In this document: one piece after another, positions 7,490-18,310 of the stretch | How the letters are laid out: the number at the start of each line of letters is the position of its first letter | Numbering within the stretch: the first letter of the stretch is position 1 | Assembly (NCBI GenBank): GCA_963662175.1 | Contig: OY759215.1 | Span: forward strand, 50,361,213 to 50,425,212 | Direction: 5' to 3' | Length of the DNA stretch: 64,000 bases | From: Aradus depressus | Lineage: Eukaryota > Arthropoda > Insecta > Hemiptera > Aradidae | The notes under the pieces: generated by a model | What the model was told of the DNA's origin: nothing | The model's input: only the letters and a program-made list of their open reading frames with translations | Database searches by the model: none | Program-made: the position numbers and the translations under genes

Positions 7490-10176
7490 CGTCTCCTTCT
7501 CACCGCTCTTTAACCATCCTTCTCTGGAACGCTAATGGCCTCCATAACCATAGAAATGAACTTGACATACTATTACACGACAGACAAGTAGACATTGCAC
7601 TTATAACAGAGACAAGACTAACCTCCAGGAAGCAGTTTGCTGTTCCTGACTATGCCACATACAGGACGGACCACCCCGACGGTAGAGCCCATGATGGCAC
7701 TGCAGTCCTTGTCCGTCACTCCCTCTCCTACAATAGCCTCCCACCTTACTCTGAAGATCACATCCAGGCTACGTCCATTTCCATTGCCCTCTTTCCTTTT
7801 CCTCTAACAGTGTCAGCAGTGTATTGTCCACCAAACCAACCTACCTCCACCCAACAGTTCTCATCCTTTTTCCACACCCTTGGTCCCAGATTCCTTTCCG
7901 GTGGTGACTACAACGCGAAGCACCCTCAGTGGGGCAGTAGAGTTGCTAATCAGAGAGGCCGAGTCCTTAACCGCTTCCTTTCCACAAACAACTATGGCTT
8001 CCTATCCCCAGATTCCCCCACCTACTGGCCGACCGATCCCAATAGACTCCCAGATCTGCTGGACTTTTTCGTTTCTCAGAATCTGGGAGCCCTATACTCT
8101 TCCATCTCCCGTCTCGACGACCTTTCATCCGACCACAGTCCTGTTCTTCTTACTCTCAGTCTGCAACCCATCCCAAAACCTCTTTACCCCTCCCTAATCC
8201 AAGGCCCAATTGACTGGCACCTTTTTCGAACAACCTTAGAAAATTCCATAGACCTAAAAATCTCTCTAAAAATCCCGGAAGACCTAGATGATGCAGTCCA
8301 ACACCTCATCACTTCTATCCAGGAAAGCGTATGGAAAGCTTCCATTCAGTTACCTCGCAGAGCTCCTCCCAGAAATCACCCCCTCCCCACCGACATCCTC
8401 GACCTTATCTCCTCCAAACGCCGTGCCCGAGCCACCTGGCAAAGGACGCGTTATCCTTCTGACCGCTCAAACTATACCCGCCTCACTCGACTCCTCAAAG
8501 AAAAGTTGTCATCCTACCGTTCCGAAAATTACAACTCCTACCTAGCTTCCTTGTCAACTCATGATAAATCTCTCTGGTCCACTACAAAAAAAATCCTGAA
8601 GTATCACACCCCTTCCCCTCCAATACGCCGAGATGATGGCTCTTGGGCTGCATCGGATAGGGACAAATCCGATATTTTTGCATCCCATCTCCAAAAAACA
8701 TTCACCCCACATCCTGATCCTCTGTCCCTTTCTTCAGAAGTTCAAGAGTTCCTAGACTCTCCCCTACAACTTTCGCTACCTCCGAAACCAGTCCATCCTT
8801 CAGAAGTCATCCATTTCATAAAGTCACTTTCCTCCAAAAAGTCCCCCGGTTATGACCTCATTACAGGAGACATCCTCAACCACCTTCCTAAAAAAGCCAT
8901 CCTTTTCCTAACATATATTTACAATAGCGTCTTTAGAATCACCTATTTCCCTACTGTCTGGAAGTTCTCTGACATTATCCTAATCCTGAAACCCGGCAAA
9001 CCACCCAATTCCCCAGCATCCTATCGACCAATCAGCCTCCTTCCCATCCTGTCCAAAATCCTGGAGAGAATAATCCTCAAAAGGATATACCCCATCCTAG
9101 AATCGCAAAACATAATCCCAAACCACCAGTTCGGCTTCAGATCTGGTCACTCTACTGTCCAGCAGGGTCTTCGCCTTGTGGATCGCATTTCTTCAGCTTT
9201 GGAAAACAAAAGTTATTGTACAGGTGCTTTTCTGGACGTGGCGCAAGCCTTCGACCGGGTTTGGCACCCTGGCCTACTCTTCAAGCTGAAGCACCTGCTT
9301 CCCCACACATATTACCTTGTCCTCAGATCCTACCTCTCTGACCGCTTCTTCAGGGTGCGTCAGGGTTGCGAACATTCAGACTATAAACCTGTAGAGGCTG
9401 GTGTTCCTCAAGGAAGTGTCCTGGGACCAGTCCTTTACACTGTGTACACTGCTGATATTCCCACCAACCCTAATACTCTTCTAGCTACCTTCGCGGATGA
9501 TACCGCTATCCTCTCCACCAATCCTGATCCTATCATTGCCTCCCAAAATCTGCAAAAGCATCTCCACGATATGGAAAGCTGGTGTAGGTTGTGGAGAATA
9601 AAAGTCAATGAGGAGAAATGTGTCCACATCACCTTCACCCTCAGACGGCAATTATGTCCTCCAGTCCTGTTCAACAATGTACCAATTCCCATTTCGAACC
9701 AAGTACGCTATCTTGGGTTCTACCTGGACAGCCGACTAACTTGGAACCCCCATACTCGACTGAAACGCCAAGAACTGAACAGACGATTTGGACAACTATA
9801 CAGACTTCTTAACAGAAAATCCAAACTGTCTACAGAGAACAAACTTACTATATACAAGACAATTATACGACCGATATGGACGTATGGACTTGAGCTATGG
9901 GGCTCAGCCAAGTCATCAAACATCAAGCGGATCCAATCCTTTCAATCCAAAGTCCTTAGAATCATTGTAGATGCTCCCTTTTTTGTTTCCAACCTTACAC
10001 TCCATAACGACCTCAAAGTTCCTTTTGTCCAAGACCTCATCAAATCCCGTTTTTCCAAGTTCCACACCAACCTCTCCTTCCACCATAATCCTCTTGCCAA
10101 ATCCTTATCATCACAATCTCATCCGCATAATCCTCCAAGAAGGCTGAGGCGGCGTTGGCCTCGCGATCTTCTTTAA
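7486..10176 (+). CDS. Jockey ORF2, endonuclease-reverse transcriptase (896 aa)
   Basis: The protein nicks the target DNA and reverse-transcribes element RNA from the nick. The N-terminal exonuclease-endonuclease-phosphatase domain (about residues 8-230) shows WNANGL, ALITETRL (Glu), GGDYNAKHPQWGS and the SSDHSPV box. The RT domain (about 430-750) shows SSKKSPGYDLITGDIL, SYRPISLLPILSKILE, HQFGFRSGHST, GAFLDVAQAFDRVWHPGL, AGVPQGSVLGP and the catalytic ATFADDTAIL with FADD at residues 669-672, then VRYLGFYLDSRLTW. There is no RNase H; the protein ends RRLRRRWPRDLL, as in Jockey-type ORF2. All catalytic residues I can place are present, so the enzyme looks functional. Translation probably depends on ORF1 through the 4-base overlap. 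Confidence 0.95.
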   Translation: MTSPSHRSLTILLWNANGLHNHRNELDILLHDRQVDIALITETRLTSRKQFAVPDYATYRTDHPDGRAHDGTAVLVRHSLSYNSLPPYSEDHIQATSISIALFPFPLTVSAVYCPPNQPTSTQQFSSFFHTLGPRFLSGGDYNAKHPQWGSRVANQRGRVLNRFLSTNNYGFLSPDSPTYWPTDPNRLPDLLDFFVSQNLGALYSSISRLDDLSSDHSPVLLTLSLQPIPKPLYPSLIQGPIDWHLFRTTLENSIDLKISLKIPEDLDDAVQHLITSIQESVWKASIQLPRRAPPRNHPLPTDILDLISSKRRARATWQRTRYPSDRSNYTRLTRLLKEKLSSYRSENYNSYLASLSTHDKSLWSTTKKILKYHTPSPPIRRDDGSWAASDRDKSDIFASHLQKTFTPHPDPLSLSSEVQEFLDSPLQLSLPPKPVHPSEVIHFIKSLSSKKSPGYDLITGDILNHLPKKAILFLTYIYNSVFRITYFPTVWKFSDIILILKPGKPPNSPASYRPISLLPILSKILERIILKRIYPILESQNIIPNHQFGFRSGHSTVQQGLRLVDRISSALENKSYCTGAFLDVAQAFDRVWHPGLLFKLKHLLPHTYYLVLRSYLSDRFFRVRQGCEHSDYKPVEAGVPQGSVLGPVLYTVYTADIPTNPNTLLATFADDTAILSTNPDPIIASQNLQKHLHDMESWCRLWRIKVNEEKCVHITFTLRRQLCPPVLFNNVPIPISNQVRYLGFYLDSRLTWNPHTRLKRQELNRRFGQLYRLLNRKSKLSTENKLTIYKTIIRPIWTYGLELWGSAKSSNIKRIQSFQSKVLRIIVDAPFFVSNLTLHNDLKVPFVQDLIKSRFSKFHTNLSFHHNPLAKSLSSQSHPHNPPRRLRRRWPRDLL

Positions 10177-10228
10177 TTTGTATTATATATATATATTTTT
10201 TTTATTTTAATATTTTTTTTATCTATTT

Positions 10229-10259
<31 letters not shown>

Positions 10260-10811
10260 TATTTTTTTATTTTTTTTGTGTTTATTAATTTATTCTTTTA
10301 ATTTTTGATATTTATTATTATTATTATTTTTTCTTTTTTCTTTTTTTTTCTTCTTCACACGCCATTTTTAAGGGAGTGCTGGTGATGACCGGATTCTCCC
10401 CTCACGCCTCTCTGTCCTTTCGACGCCCCACCTCCTGGTCTTCCTCCACTGCTGGACAGTGCATGGTTGGCTAGTGTGGTGGGAGGGTCAGCGCTGGTCT
10501 TCCGCCGCCTCCTCCCCTCTCCACTAGTTGCAGAGTGGTATATGGCAGTGTGCGGGAGTCCTACTGGTGCTGTCCTCGTCGATTTTCTTATATTTTTAGT
10601 TATTTTATTTAGTTATTTTTACTTTATTTTATTTTTATTTTCTTTATTTTATCTTTCATTTTATTATGTATTCTGTTTATTATTTTTGTATATGTTTGCT
10701 TATTGTATTATTTATTATTTTATCATGTCATCTTAGTCATCACTTCTGCTTATTGTTATTGTTTGTACAGATTGTAGAATAAATAAATGAAAAAAAAAAA
10801 AAAAAAAAAAA
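10177..10811 (+). other. Jockey 3' UTR and poly(A) tail
   Basis: T-rich stretches surround a GC-richer core (about 10370-10590) that includes CACCTCCTGGTCTTCCTCC. It ends with AATAAATAAATG followed by about 20 A. The tail is immediately followed by the second copy of the target duplication. Confidence 0.85.
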
Positions 10812-10822
10812 GTGTCTTTCCA

Positions 10823-11518
10823 TAATTGGCCATCATTTTAACCCACACAACCTTACATGAACTCTAAAAATTTCAATAATATTGGTCCTCTACCTCCGTT
10901 ATATAGTTTAATGAGGCCTAGAACACACGACCGACTTTAATCGGTCCGATTTTAATCTGAAGTAGTCGGAGGAGAATGGGAACTGTACTTTTAAACGCGC
11001 CCATACACACGTCCGACAAAAATTCTCACCGACTAAAAATCGGTGGAAAAGAAAGAACCTGTCCTATTTTCCTTCCGATTTTTAGTCTGTGGGGGGGAGG
11101 GGGGGGGGGGGGGGGGATAGAAGGCTGTCCAAGTGGAAAGGCTCACACGGCAGACATTTAGTCGGTCTCTCTTGTCAACCTCGTGGCTCCTACCTCTTCT
11201 CTCTTTTGATTTTAATTTTTCCTAAAACTCTCTCTGCTAGCGAAACAAGTTTGGTTTCCTAATAACAATTTTAGTAATGTAAATTAATTATGAATGAACT
11301 CGCATTTGAAATGGAAATTAATAGAACTAGAAAAAATGTGAATTGTTTAACGACCAAACTCACTTCATCATCTCACCTCTGTTAATCGCACTAACTTAAT
11401 ATAATATATTGTATATTTTTATTATAAAGAGACTTATCTCGCTCGATACTGCAGCGACTCGTCAACCGGATGGTCTGATGGTTCAGCATTGCTAAAATTC
11501 AAGAAGAAAAAATACTGA
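10823..11518. other. Intergenic; possible hairpin-rich repeat and G-tract
   Basis: At about 10915-11170 the motifs ACACACGACCGACTTTAATC, ACACACGTCCGACAAAAATT, CCGACTAAAAATCGG and TTTAGTCGGTC recur in both orientations, which suggests a degenerate inverted-repeat element. A G-rich run (11090-11116) interrupts it. No coding sequence is recognised. Confidence 0.4.
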
Positions 11519-12171
11519 GGAGGAGGGAAAGCCGGGACCTTCTCCTGGTTTCCAGGATGTCCCAGGAGAGTCGTTCCGTTACCTGGACACCCTTACAACG
11601 GTTCACTCACTGCTCCAGGTAAGGAGCTGCTATACTCGCCCCGCCATCAAGTTTACTTTCCTCTCATCTCTCCACTCTCCATGGAGGCGAGAAGTGAGGA
11701 GGGAAGGCCGGGACCTTCACCTGGTTTCCAGGATGTCCCAGAAGAGTCGTTCCGACCCTTACAAAGGTCCACTCACTGCCCCTGGTAAGGAGCAGCTACA
11801 CTCGCCAGCAGGTTTACTTTCCTCTCCTCTCTCCACTCTCCATGGAGGCGGGAAGTGAGGAGGGAAGGACGGGACCTTCACCTGGTTTCCCAGGATGTTC
11901 CAGGAGAGTCGTTCCGACCCTTACAAAGGTCCACTCACTGCCCCAGGTAAGGAGCAGCTATACTCGCCCCGCCAGCAGGTTTACTTTCCTCACATCTCTC
12001 CACTCTCCATGGAGGCGGGAAGTGAGGAGGGAAGGACGGGACCTTCACCTGGTTTCCCAGGATGTTCCAGGAGAGTCATTCCGACCCTTACAAAAGTCCA
12101 CTCACTGCCCTTGGTAAGGAGCAGCTTTACTCGCCAGCAGGTTTACTTTCCTCTCATCTCTCCACTTTCCA
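11519..12171. repeat. ~165-bp GC-rich satellite, four copies
   Basis: Four head-to-tail units begin near 11519, 11696, 11857 and 12024 (spacings about 177, 161 and 167). Each carries GAGGAGGGAAGG, CGGGACCTTCACCTGGTTTC, CAGGATG, GAGTCGTTCCGACCCTTACA and TTTACTTTCCTC. The first unit has an insertion near CGTTACCTGGACACC. Open frames across it arise because the unit is GC-rich and are not evidence of a gene. No similarity to the flanks. Confidence 0.9.
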
Positions 12172-12195
12172 ATATTATTGATGGAAGCTTACAAT

Positions 12196-12238
12196 AAAAC
12201 AGACTTTGGCATTACACCATTGTCAGGTTTAGTCAAAA
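12196..12238 (-). ncRNA. Hammerhead-like relic (PLE family 2)
   Basis: The minus strand reads GACTAAAC, CTGACAA, TGGTGTAATGCC, AAAGTCTG. It matches the motif at 47039-47078 (CTGACG, TTGGTGTAATGCC, AAAGCCGGC). The core Gly-equivalent base G12 is missing and A9 neighbours are altered, so cleavage is not expected. Downstream to 12780 nothing else is recognised. Confidence 0.4.
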
Positions 12239-12779
12239 CAAAAATTAAGACAAGGAAGAATTATAACTTTAAATTATTAAAAAGTTAAATTTGTAACTGA
12301 AAATTATGATGGATCTTTCCCATGTGTGTTCAAGAAGGATTCCCCTCACAAAACTACCCTAAATGGAAAAAAATTCTCAAAATTGTAGTTTATAACTAAA
12401 CCAGTAGCATTGTATAACATTTTAGTGAATTGGGCAATAATACAAAAGAAATTGTTTTCTTTTTAAATACCACCTACCACTGGGTGGCCTTTCTCTCACA
12501 CGTCACCATATATATCTACGTGTACATCTTAGATGTTGGTTGTTGCAACACTTATAAATAAGTGACAAAAAAAAATAAATAATGGTTCATTCGAACATTC
12601 TTTCAGAGGTATCTTTCATTCTAGCTATATTTCGAGACGAATCCATGTTCTTCCGTTTACATAGTGTACTAATATATTCCCAGTCAAATGTTCCACGATG
12701 TATTAATGTATATCTAGCTGTGAAGGCCAAACTTGTCCAATGTATATGAAGTATAGGGAAAGTTATGATTAAGGTGAGA

Positions 12780-13050
12780 AATTCGTATTGTATATGTAAA
12801 TTTATAACTCCATAAATTTTCACTGAAATCGGCCGATGGAAAGGGGAGGGTATCTGAGGAAAAACCTCAATAACTGCTGATTTAATGAATGTATCGACAC
12901 ACAATTTAGTACGATGATTCAGAAGCCCCTATATAAGTTACCTATTGATTTTTAGGTCAAACGGTTGATTGAGTTTGGAGAAAGAGCGAAAACTTAATTG
13001 ACTAATTCATGCTGGGTATGTACATTGTCGGTGATTCATCTACGACATGT
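12780..13050 (+). repeat. Repeat family B copy
   Basis: Shared blocks: AATGAATGTATCGACAC, TTTAGTACGATGATTCAGAA, CCTATTGATTTTTAGG, GAGAAAGAGCGAAAAC, GCTGGGTATGTACATTG, CGGTGATTCAT. It is an interspersed repeat found about eleven times in this window; the class is unknown and no coding capacity is seen. Confidence 0.7.
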
Positions 13051-13649
13051 TTTTATTTTTTACACAAAAAAAATTGCTGTAAATAATAATAATAATAACG
13101 ATAAATAGTGTAATGAAAGCGTAGAAAAAAAAAAAAAAAAAAAAATGGAGAAGTGTGTTAACTTTGGCCAGGTTAATGTGTAGAACTCTATACTCTTATA
13201 CAAAACTAGGAGAAAGCACCCAATTACCAATTTAGTTGGCCCAACTATGCCCCCTTTTAACAATGTCAACTACAAGATTTCTAATTTGTTTCACGAACCA
13301 CTCTTCAATTACCTTTTTTTCTTCAAATTTTCTCTAAACTAAATATCAAGGTTTCCACACTTCAACAGCTATTTTTGACTAACCTTAGTTCGGACAGAGC
13401 GTGAAGCCAAAATATTAGATAAAAGAGTGATCAGATCAGACATTCAAGGGTTACACGAAGTCGAACTTTGCGTTGATGTGTTACTAATTTTACATTTAAT
13501 AATTATAATGTTCTGAAATATACGCCACTACATTTAGTCATAAAAATTCGACGAGTTCATGGTTCCGAATCTCGTTCACAATAGCAATATTGGATAGTTA
13601 AAATAAAAGTATTCCATAGATTGAATTAATCAATTGATTTTTTGCTGGG

Positions 13650-13850
13650 CCTTCAAAACTAATATACAGTTTCTAAATATCACATTCATAACATTCGCAG
13701 TTAGTGGGTTTTTGAGTTAAGACTCCTCTCTAATCCCCTCTCATCTTTGGCGGATTTGGCTGAAAATCAATAGGTGTCGCCCTATTGTGGTTCTGAATAC
13801 ACAGACCCACACAGAACAAAGGCCCCTCCATCAGATGTAACAATCATTTG
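13650..13850 (-). repeat. Repeat family B fragment
   Basis: This is a reverse-oriented partial copy with TTGGCGGATTTGGCTGAAAA, TCAATAGGTGTC and CATTCATAACATTCGCAGTT. It is more diverged than the copy at 16040-16365. Confidence 0.55.
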
Positions 13851-14543
13851 CAGGACGGACTAAAAAAAAAGTGCCTAAACAGAAGTTTGGTGATTCTGTA
13901 ATGATGTTTGTTGGTGTGTGCGTATGTGATTGGAAGTCTGTAAGCACTTTAAATCAGAAACGATCGTAGCAATGAACTTGAAAATTGAAATGAAGATATA
14001 TTTACTTCGGGGCTTTAATAATTTAACAATATACTGCTTATATTTATGACTTAATAGGAAATCTTCTTAATCTACTCGAATAAAAGTTATAGAGAATACT
14101 AAAAGGCAAATTTTATATGAAATACATTTTTTCGTAGTTTTGCGTGATCCATATTTGTTTGTCTTATCGAAAAATTGTTGTTTACCAAAAATGTTCCTTT
14201 TCGCATACTAACCACTCCCTCCACCCTCAAATTCTTTCATACTGGTTATTACTGGTTAAAAGGAAGTCACATTCAGAAATGAATTTGAAAGGGGGAAGAG
14301 TGATCTGTAAAAAGTGTTGTTTTTTTTCCGTTGAACTTTCCGTTGAGTCTAACTTGGCATTGCTCACAATCTTTCACTTTTGGACAAAAAAAAAGCTATG
14401 AGGCAGGTCATAGCCCCCAACCATCATCCCTTTTTTGTAAACAGTTCTTTTATTTTGGTTTACTTAGTGAGGAACCCAATGGCGTGACTTCGAAACATGG
14501 GGCCCCCGGGTATTATTTTTTGTGGGGCCCATTAAGAAGGGGG
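13851..14543. repeat. Repeat family D fragment and unassigned sequence
   Basis: At about 13975-14145 are blocks shared with 55960-56115 (TTACTTCGGGGCT, TTTATGAC, AATAAAAGTTATAGAG, AGGCAAATTTTATAT). The rest, including several short AT-driven frames, shows no recognisable gene. Confidence 0.5.
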
Positions 14544-15285
14544 GTCGTGAGCTGTCCAGGTCATTAGCGGGGATGTTGGGGGACGTAGCTTGGCTCAGCA
14601 CCTAGTACACCACCCCAGAACCCTCTTTAGGGTTCCAACCCATCGTTGGTTAGAACATCGACTCAGCCCATTGTCGTGAGCTGTCCCGGTCATTAGCGGG
14701 GATGGTGGGGGACGTAGCTTGGCTCAGCACCTAGTACACCACCCCAGAACCCTCTTTAGGGTTCCAACCCATCGTTGGTTAGAACATCGACTCAGCCCAT
14801 TGTCGTGAGCTGTCCCGGTCATTAGCGGGGATGGTGGGGGACGTAGCTTGGCTCAGCACCTAGTACACCACCCCAGAACCCTCTTTAGGGTTCCAACCCA
14901 TCGTTGGTTAGAACATCGACTCAGCCCATTGTCGTGAGTTGTCCCGGTCATTAGCGGGGATGGTGGGGGACGTAGCTTGGCTCAGCACCTAGTACACCAC
15001 CCCAGAACCCTCTTTAGGGTTCCAACCCATCGTTGGTTAGAACATCGACTCAGCCCATTGTCGTGAGCTGTCCCGGTCATTAGCGGGGATGGTGGGGGAC
15101 GTAGCTTGGCTCACCACCTAGTACACCACCCCAGAACCCTCTTTAGGGTTCCAACCCATCGTTGGTTAGAACATCGACTCAGCCCATTGTCGTGAGTTGT
15201 CCCGGTCATTAGCGGGGATGGTGGGGGACATAGCTTGGCTCAGCACCTAGTACACCACCCCAGAACCCTCTTTAGGGTTCCAACC
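14544..15285. repeat. 129-bp satellite, 5.75 near-identical units
   Basis: Units begin GTCGTGAG at 14544, 14673, 14802, 14931, 15060 and 15189, exactly 129 bp apart. Each contains CATTAGCGGGGATG, CTTGGCTCAGCACCTAGTAC, ACCCTCTTTAGGGTTCCAAC and TTGGTTAGAACATCGACTC. Only scattered single-base differences separate the units, so the array expanded or homogenised recently. The last unit is truncated after GGTTCCAACC. Confidence 0.97.
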
Positions 15286-16039
15286 GGTGATAATCGACGA
15301 CTTTTTCCTTTTTTTTCTCTACAACTCTGTCGTTAAATGTATTTCGATCAGACAAATATGAAAAGAGATATCTCACAAAATGTATCTTAAAACATCGTTT
15401 AATGGCAATAAAAGTTTGAACGAGATGCTTCCGGACCACTGTTTTTATTGGAATTTCTTCGAATTACGTAGATCTAATCAATATTTTCTTAATTCCCGGG
15501 CCACCCTGTATAAGTAATAAATTCATATGTGAAAAAATTCTAATCTGATAAAATTTAAAGGTATTTATGGTTATAAATCTTAGATGAAAGGGACGGTATT
15601 CAATTCTCTTGGATTAAAAATGTTTACCCTCCAAGAACCTATTTTATTTCTAGCATTCCACAAGAAGCTTTCATTCCAATCTAATTCCATAACTGAAACA
15701 AGCCCGGCCATCGTTTCATTCTGACAATCTTCTACCATTGGCCTCCGACATTTTACTTTCAAATGAAAAGAAAATGTCCTGTTGTATCTTTGAGCATATT
15801 TCAATCAAATTTTATATTTTGAATTTGCCTATTCAGGAATATGTTTTATGATAAATATGATTTTAAAATCACTGAATAGAGGGAGGGTTTAATTCATATT
15901 TTCTCTTACTATTGATTCTAAGAGAAAAAGGTATTGACTCAATATAAAAGGCATTTTCATTTTTAACAGTTTTTGTTATAAGGCCAATTCTATAAAAAGT
16001 AGAATACACTTCACTCGTAACAAAAAATAATTTTCTTCT
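15286..16039. other. No gene recognised
   Basis: AT-rich sequence. A short reverse frame of 74 codons at 15580-15804 has no recognisable motif and no supporting context. Confidence 0.4.
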
Positions 16040-16365
16040 CTGTTTCTGTGTATGTGGACAGCTCCCGATAGAATGAATACATCGACACGAAATTTTATTT
16101 GGGTACTCAATAGCACATAAAGGGAAGAGTGGGGCTTCACAGCTTAAAGGGATTTGGAGGGCGGCTTAACACATAAACTCCAATAACTCCCATTATAATT
16201 AATTTATTGTCACAAAATTTAGTATGAGGATTCAAAAATCCATATGTATTTCAATTATTAATTTTTAGCCCAAATGGTCGATTAGTTTTGGAGGGAGAGC
16301 GAAAACATTAGTTGATTAATTCTCGTTGGGGAAGTATTGCCGGTGATTCGCCGACGACTTTTTTT
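16040..16365 (+). repeat. Repeat family B, long copy
   Basis: One of the longest copies: AGAATGAATACATCGACACG, ACTCCAATAACTCCCATTAT, TTTAGTATGAGGATTC, GGAGGGAGAGCGAAAAC, TGGGGAAGTATTGCCGG, GATTCGCCGACGAC. It is followed by a T-run and a G-run (16362-16384). Confidence 0.75.
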
Positions 16366-18084
16366 TTTTTTTGGGGGGGGGGGGTTGTATTTTTAGTTTA
16401 ATGCACTCATTATCTAGTCCAGAATGATTAGGCCTACTGCCGGAAAATTACAAAACAACTCAGTGAAACTTCGGAGAGAAAGGAGATAGCAGTGACTTAT
16501 CTGTAGAATGCTTTCTCTGCATTTTTTCGGTGCAGGACTATATGGTAAACTCCGTAACTTTGCAATTTTTGATAACATTGACCTCTTAATCTCAAGGCTG
16601 TCCCAATCATCTATTTTAATTCTGCTAAAATTCGCTTTTTTTGACAAACAAATAAAATCCGTGCAAGTTAGTGAATTTCTATAGTAGATATCACAATTTT
16701 TTTTTTCTGTGCTCCCCAAACCTTAATCTCTAATAGCTGTAATTGTGGAGTGTCCAGACTGCGTGAAGGTTCAGATATGGACCCACGACACCGAAACTAA
16801 GGCGTGGTCTGGTGCGAGCATCTAACCATCCAGTGCTCTTATCCCTTCCCTGGAAGCGCTGAGCTTCTCCTTAACTTGTCGTCCTGTCTTGCAGTATCTT
16901 GTAAAACGTACTTAGGCCAGGAAGTAATGTGGTCTCAATGTTCCTCCGATTTCAGCCATAATCTAATTAGACAACTAAGCACATGTGTCACAGTTCCAAA
17001 CACATACACACACAGACAGGCATCATCACGAAAATGGTCAAAACGTACTCAAGTGACCTTGAAACATGAAATTTCATTGAAATCTCGATCTCGGAATTTC
17101 GCCCAATTACAATACTAGCTTAAAGTGAAAAGTGAAAAGTTTTTCGGGAATTCGATTTTCACACTTAATGCCATCTATTAATACAGTTCACCATTACCCG
17201 AAAGGGTGTCAACTACCCCTGTAATAATGATTGCACAAAGTGTATTGGGTGCAGTACCAGTAGCCCTCATGCGGAAGTTCCCCCAACTATAGTATACAGT
17301 AGCCATTTTACTTTTGGAACACTTTTACCTCATCTAATTGGTATAATTTATATCTTTTTCGGGAGGAATCCTAAAATTAATTTAAACAGACCTGTCTAAA
17401 CATGTAATTTTTTATTTTCTTTCAGATTGGTTTAAAACATCGCAAACTTTCTCCTTATGCAAAATGTTTGGAATGATTAGAAAGACGTGTTTAGGCCGTT
17501 CCCTCAAATTTAACCTGCTAACTGTCATTTCGCAATTTTCATGTGGTTTCTATCGAAAGGTCTGTATATTATTTCTAATTCGTATTCGTTTTATGAAGTC
17601 GAGAAAAAACCAAGGAGCTACAGGAACTAATTTTAGCCTATTTGACATCGGTGCTGAAAAATAGTATATTTTCTTTTTCATGTGATTTTTATAAATATAT
17701 AAGCAATCAAAAATTAGTTCAAAGAAAAGTAATAGACAAATTTTAACTAAATAGTTCGCTCTTTAACTAAAAATTAAACTTTTGGATTAAGTTAGAAGAT
17801 TCTAAATGTATAATAATATATATTTTCTTCAATTTTATTCTTCTCCCAATTTATTTTTTGGTCTTTACAACCTAACGAATAGACGTTTCAAGAAGAACTC
17901 CCATTATTAAAAAAAAAAAAAAAAAAAAAATGTATTTACAAATAGATATTTACAACTGTATAAAAATAAATACAACAAGCAAATGTGCTAAAAGAAAGAT
18001 AATGGCAATGTCAAGAGGGAATAAATCACCCCCTGGGGAAACTCCCTAGTCACGGATTTACTCTCCTTTGTAACTAATCACTGT
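16366..18084. other. Family D fragment; otherwise no gene recognised
   Basis: A diverged family D piece lies at about 16880-17130 (AACGTACTTAGGCCAGGAAG, AATGTGGTCTCAATG, GGCATCATCACGAAAATGG). Poly-A occurs at 17908-17930. Short open frames here have no motif or composition that supports coding. Confidence 0.4.
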
Positions 18085-18310
18085 CACTGCTGCTAAGGAG
18101 GTCTCTAGGCCATTGACGCTTAAGCCGTCGTTGGGGAAGTGTGGCAGAATGGAGGGCACGGACTAAAGGATTATTGTGGAAACTAAGAATTGTTTATACT
18201 TGGATTTAGCGACTTCGGTGACAAAAGGTACGTTAAAGTCAGTGTGAAGAGTTTTGTTGGAAACGGAGTATTGAGAATTTTACGAAGGATTTTGCATAAT
18301 AATAAATAGT
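18085..18310 (-). pseudogene. Decayed Jockey ORF2 C-terminus (second lineage)
   Basis: On the minus strand, shifting frames give KILRKILNTPF, LHTDFNVPFVTEVAKSKYKQ and ALHSATLPQRRLKRQWPRDL. The last block aligns with the RRLRRRWPRDLL terminus of the intact element and with PPRRLKRVWHRDLL of the element at 29306-30879. Stops and frameshifts make it a relic. It differs enough from both to represent a separate lineage. Confidence 0.65.

Larger units (their letters stand above)
5706..10811 (+). mobile_element. Full-length Jockey-clade non-LTR retrotransposon
   Basis: The element is bounded by a target-site duplication AGTGTCTTTCCA (5694-5705 and 10811-10822). It contains a 5' UTR of about 550 bp with an embedded tRNA-like segment, ORF1 (6260-7489), ORF2 (7486-10176), a T-rich 3' UTR and a poly(A) tail of about 20 A. 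Both frames are open throughout. The two ORFs overlap by ATGA. The gene order, PRE_C2HC plus three zinc knuckles in ORF1, and endonuclease plus RT without RNase H in ORF2 match the Jockey clade. The exact duplication and intact frames point to a recent insertion that could still be active. The first base of the element is inferred from the duplication only. Confidence 0.93.

Noticed and set aside
11842..12197. Overlapping 91- and 100-codon frames
   Set aside because: They lie inside the ~165-bp satellite and read the repeat unit in two frames.
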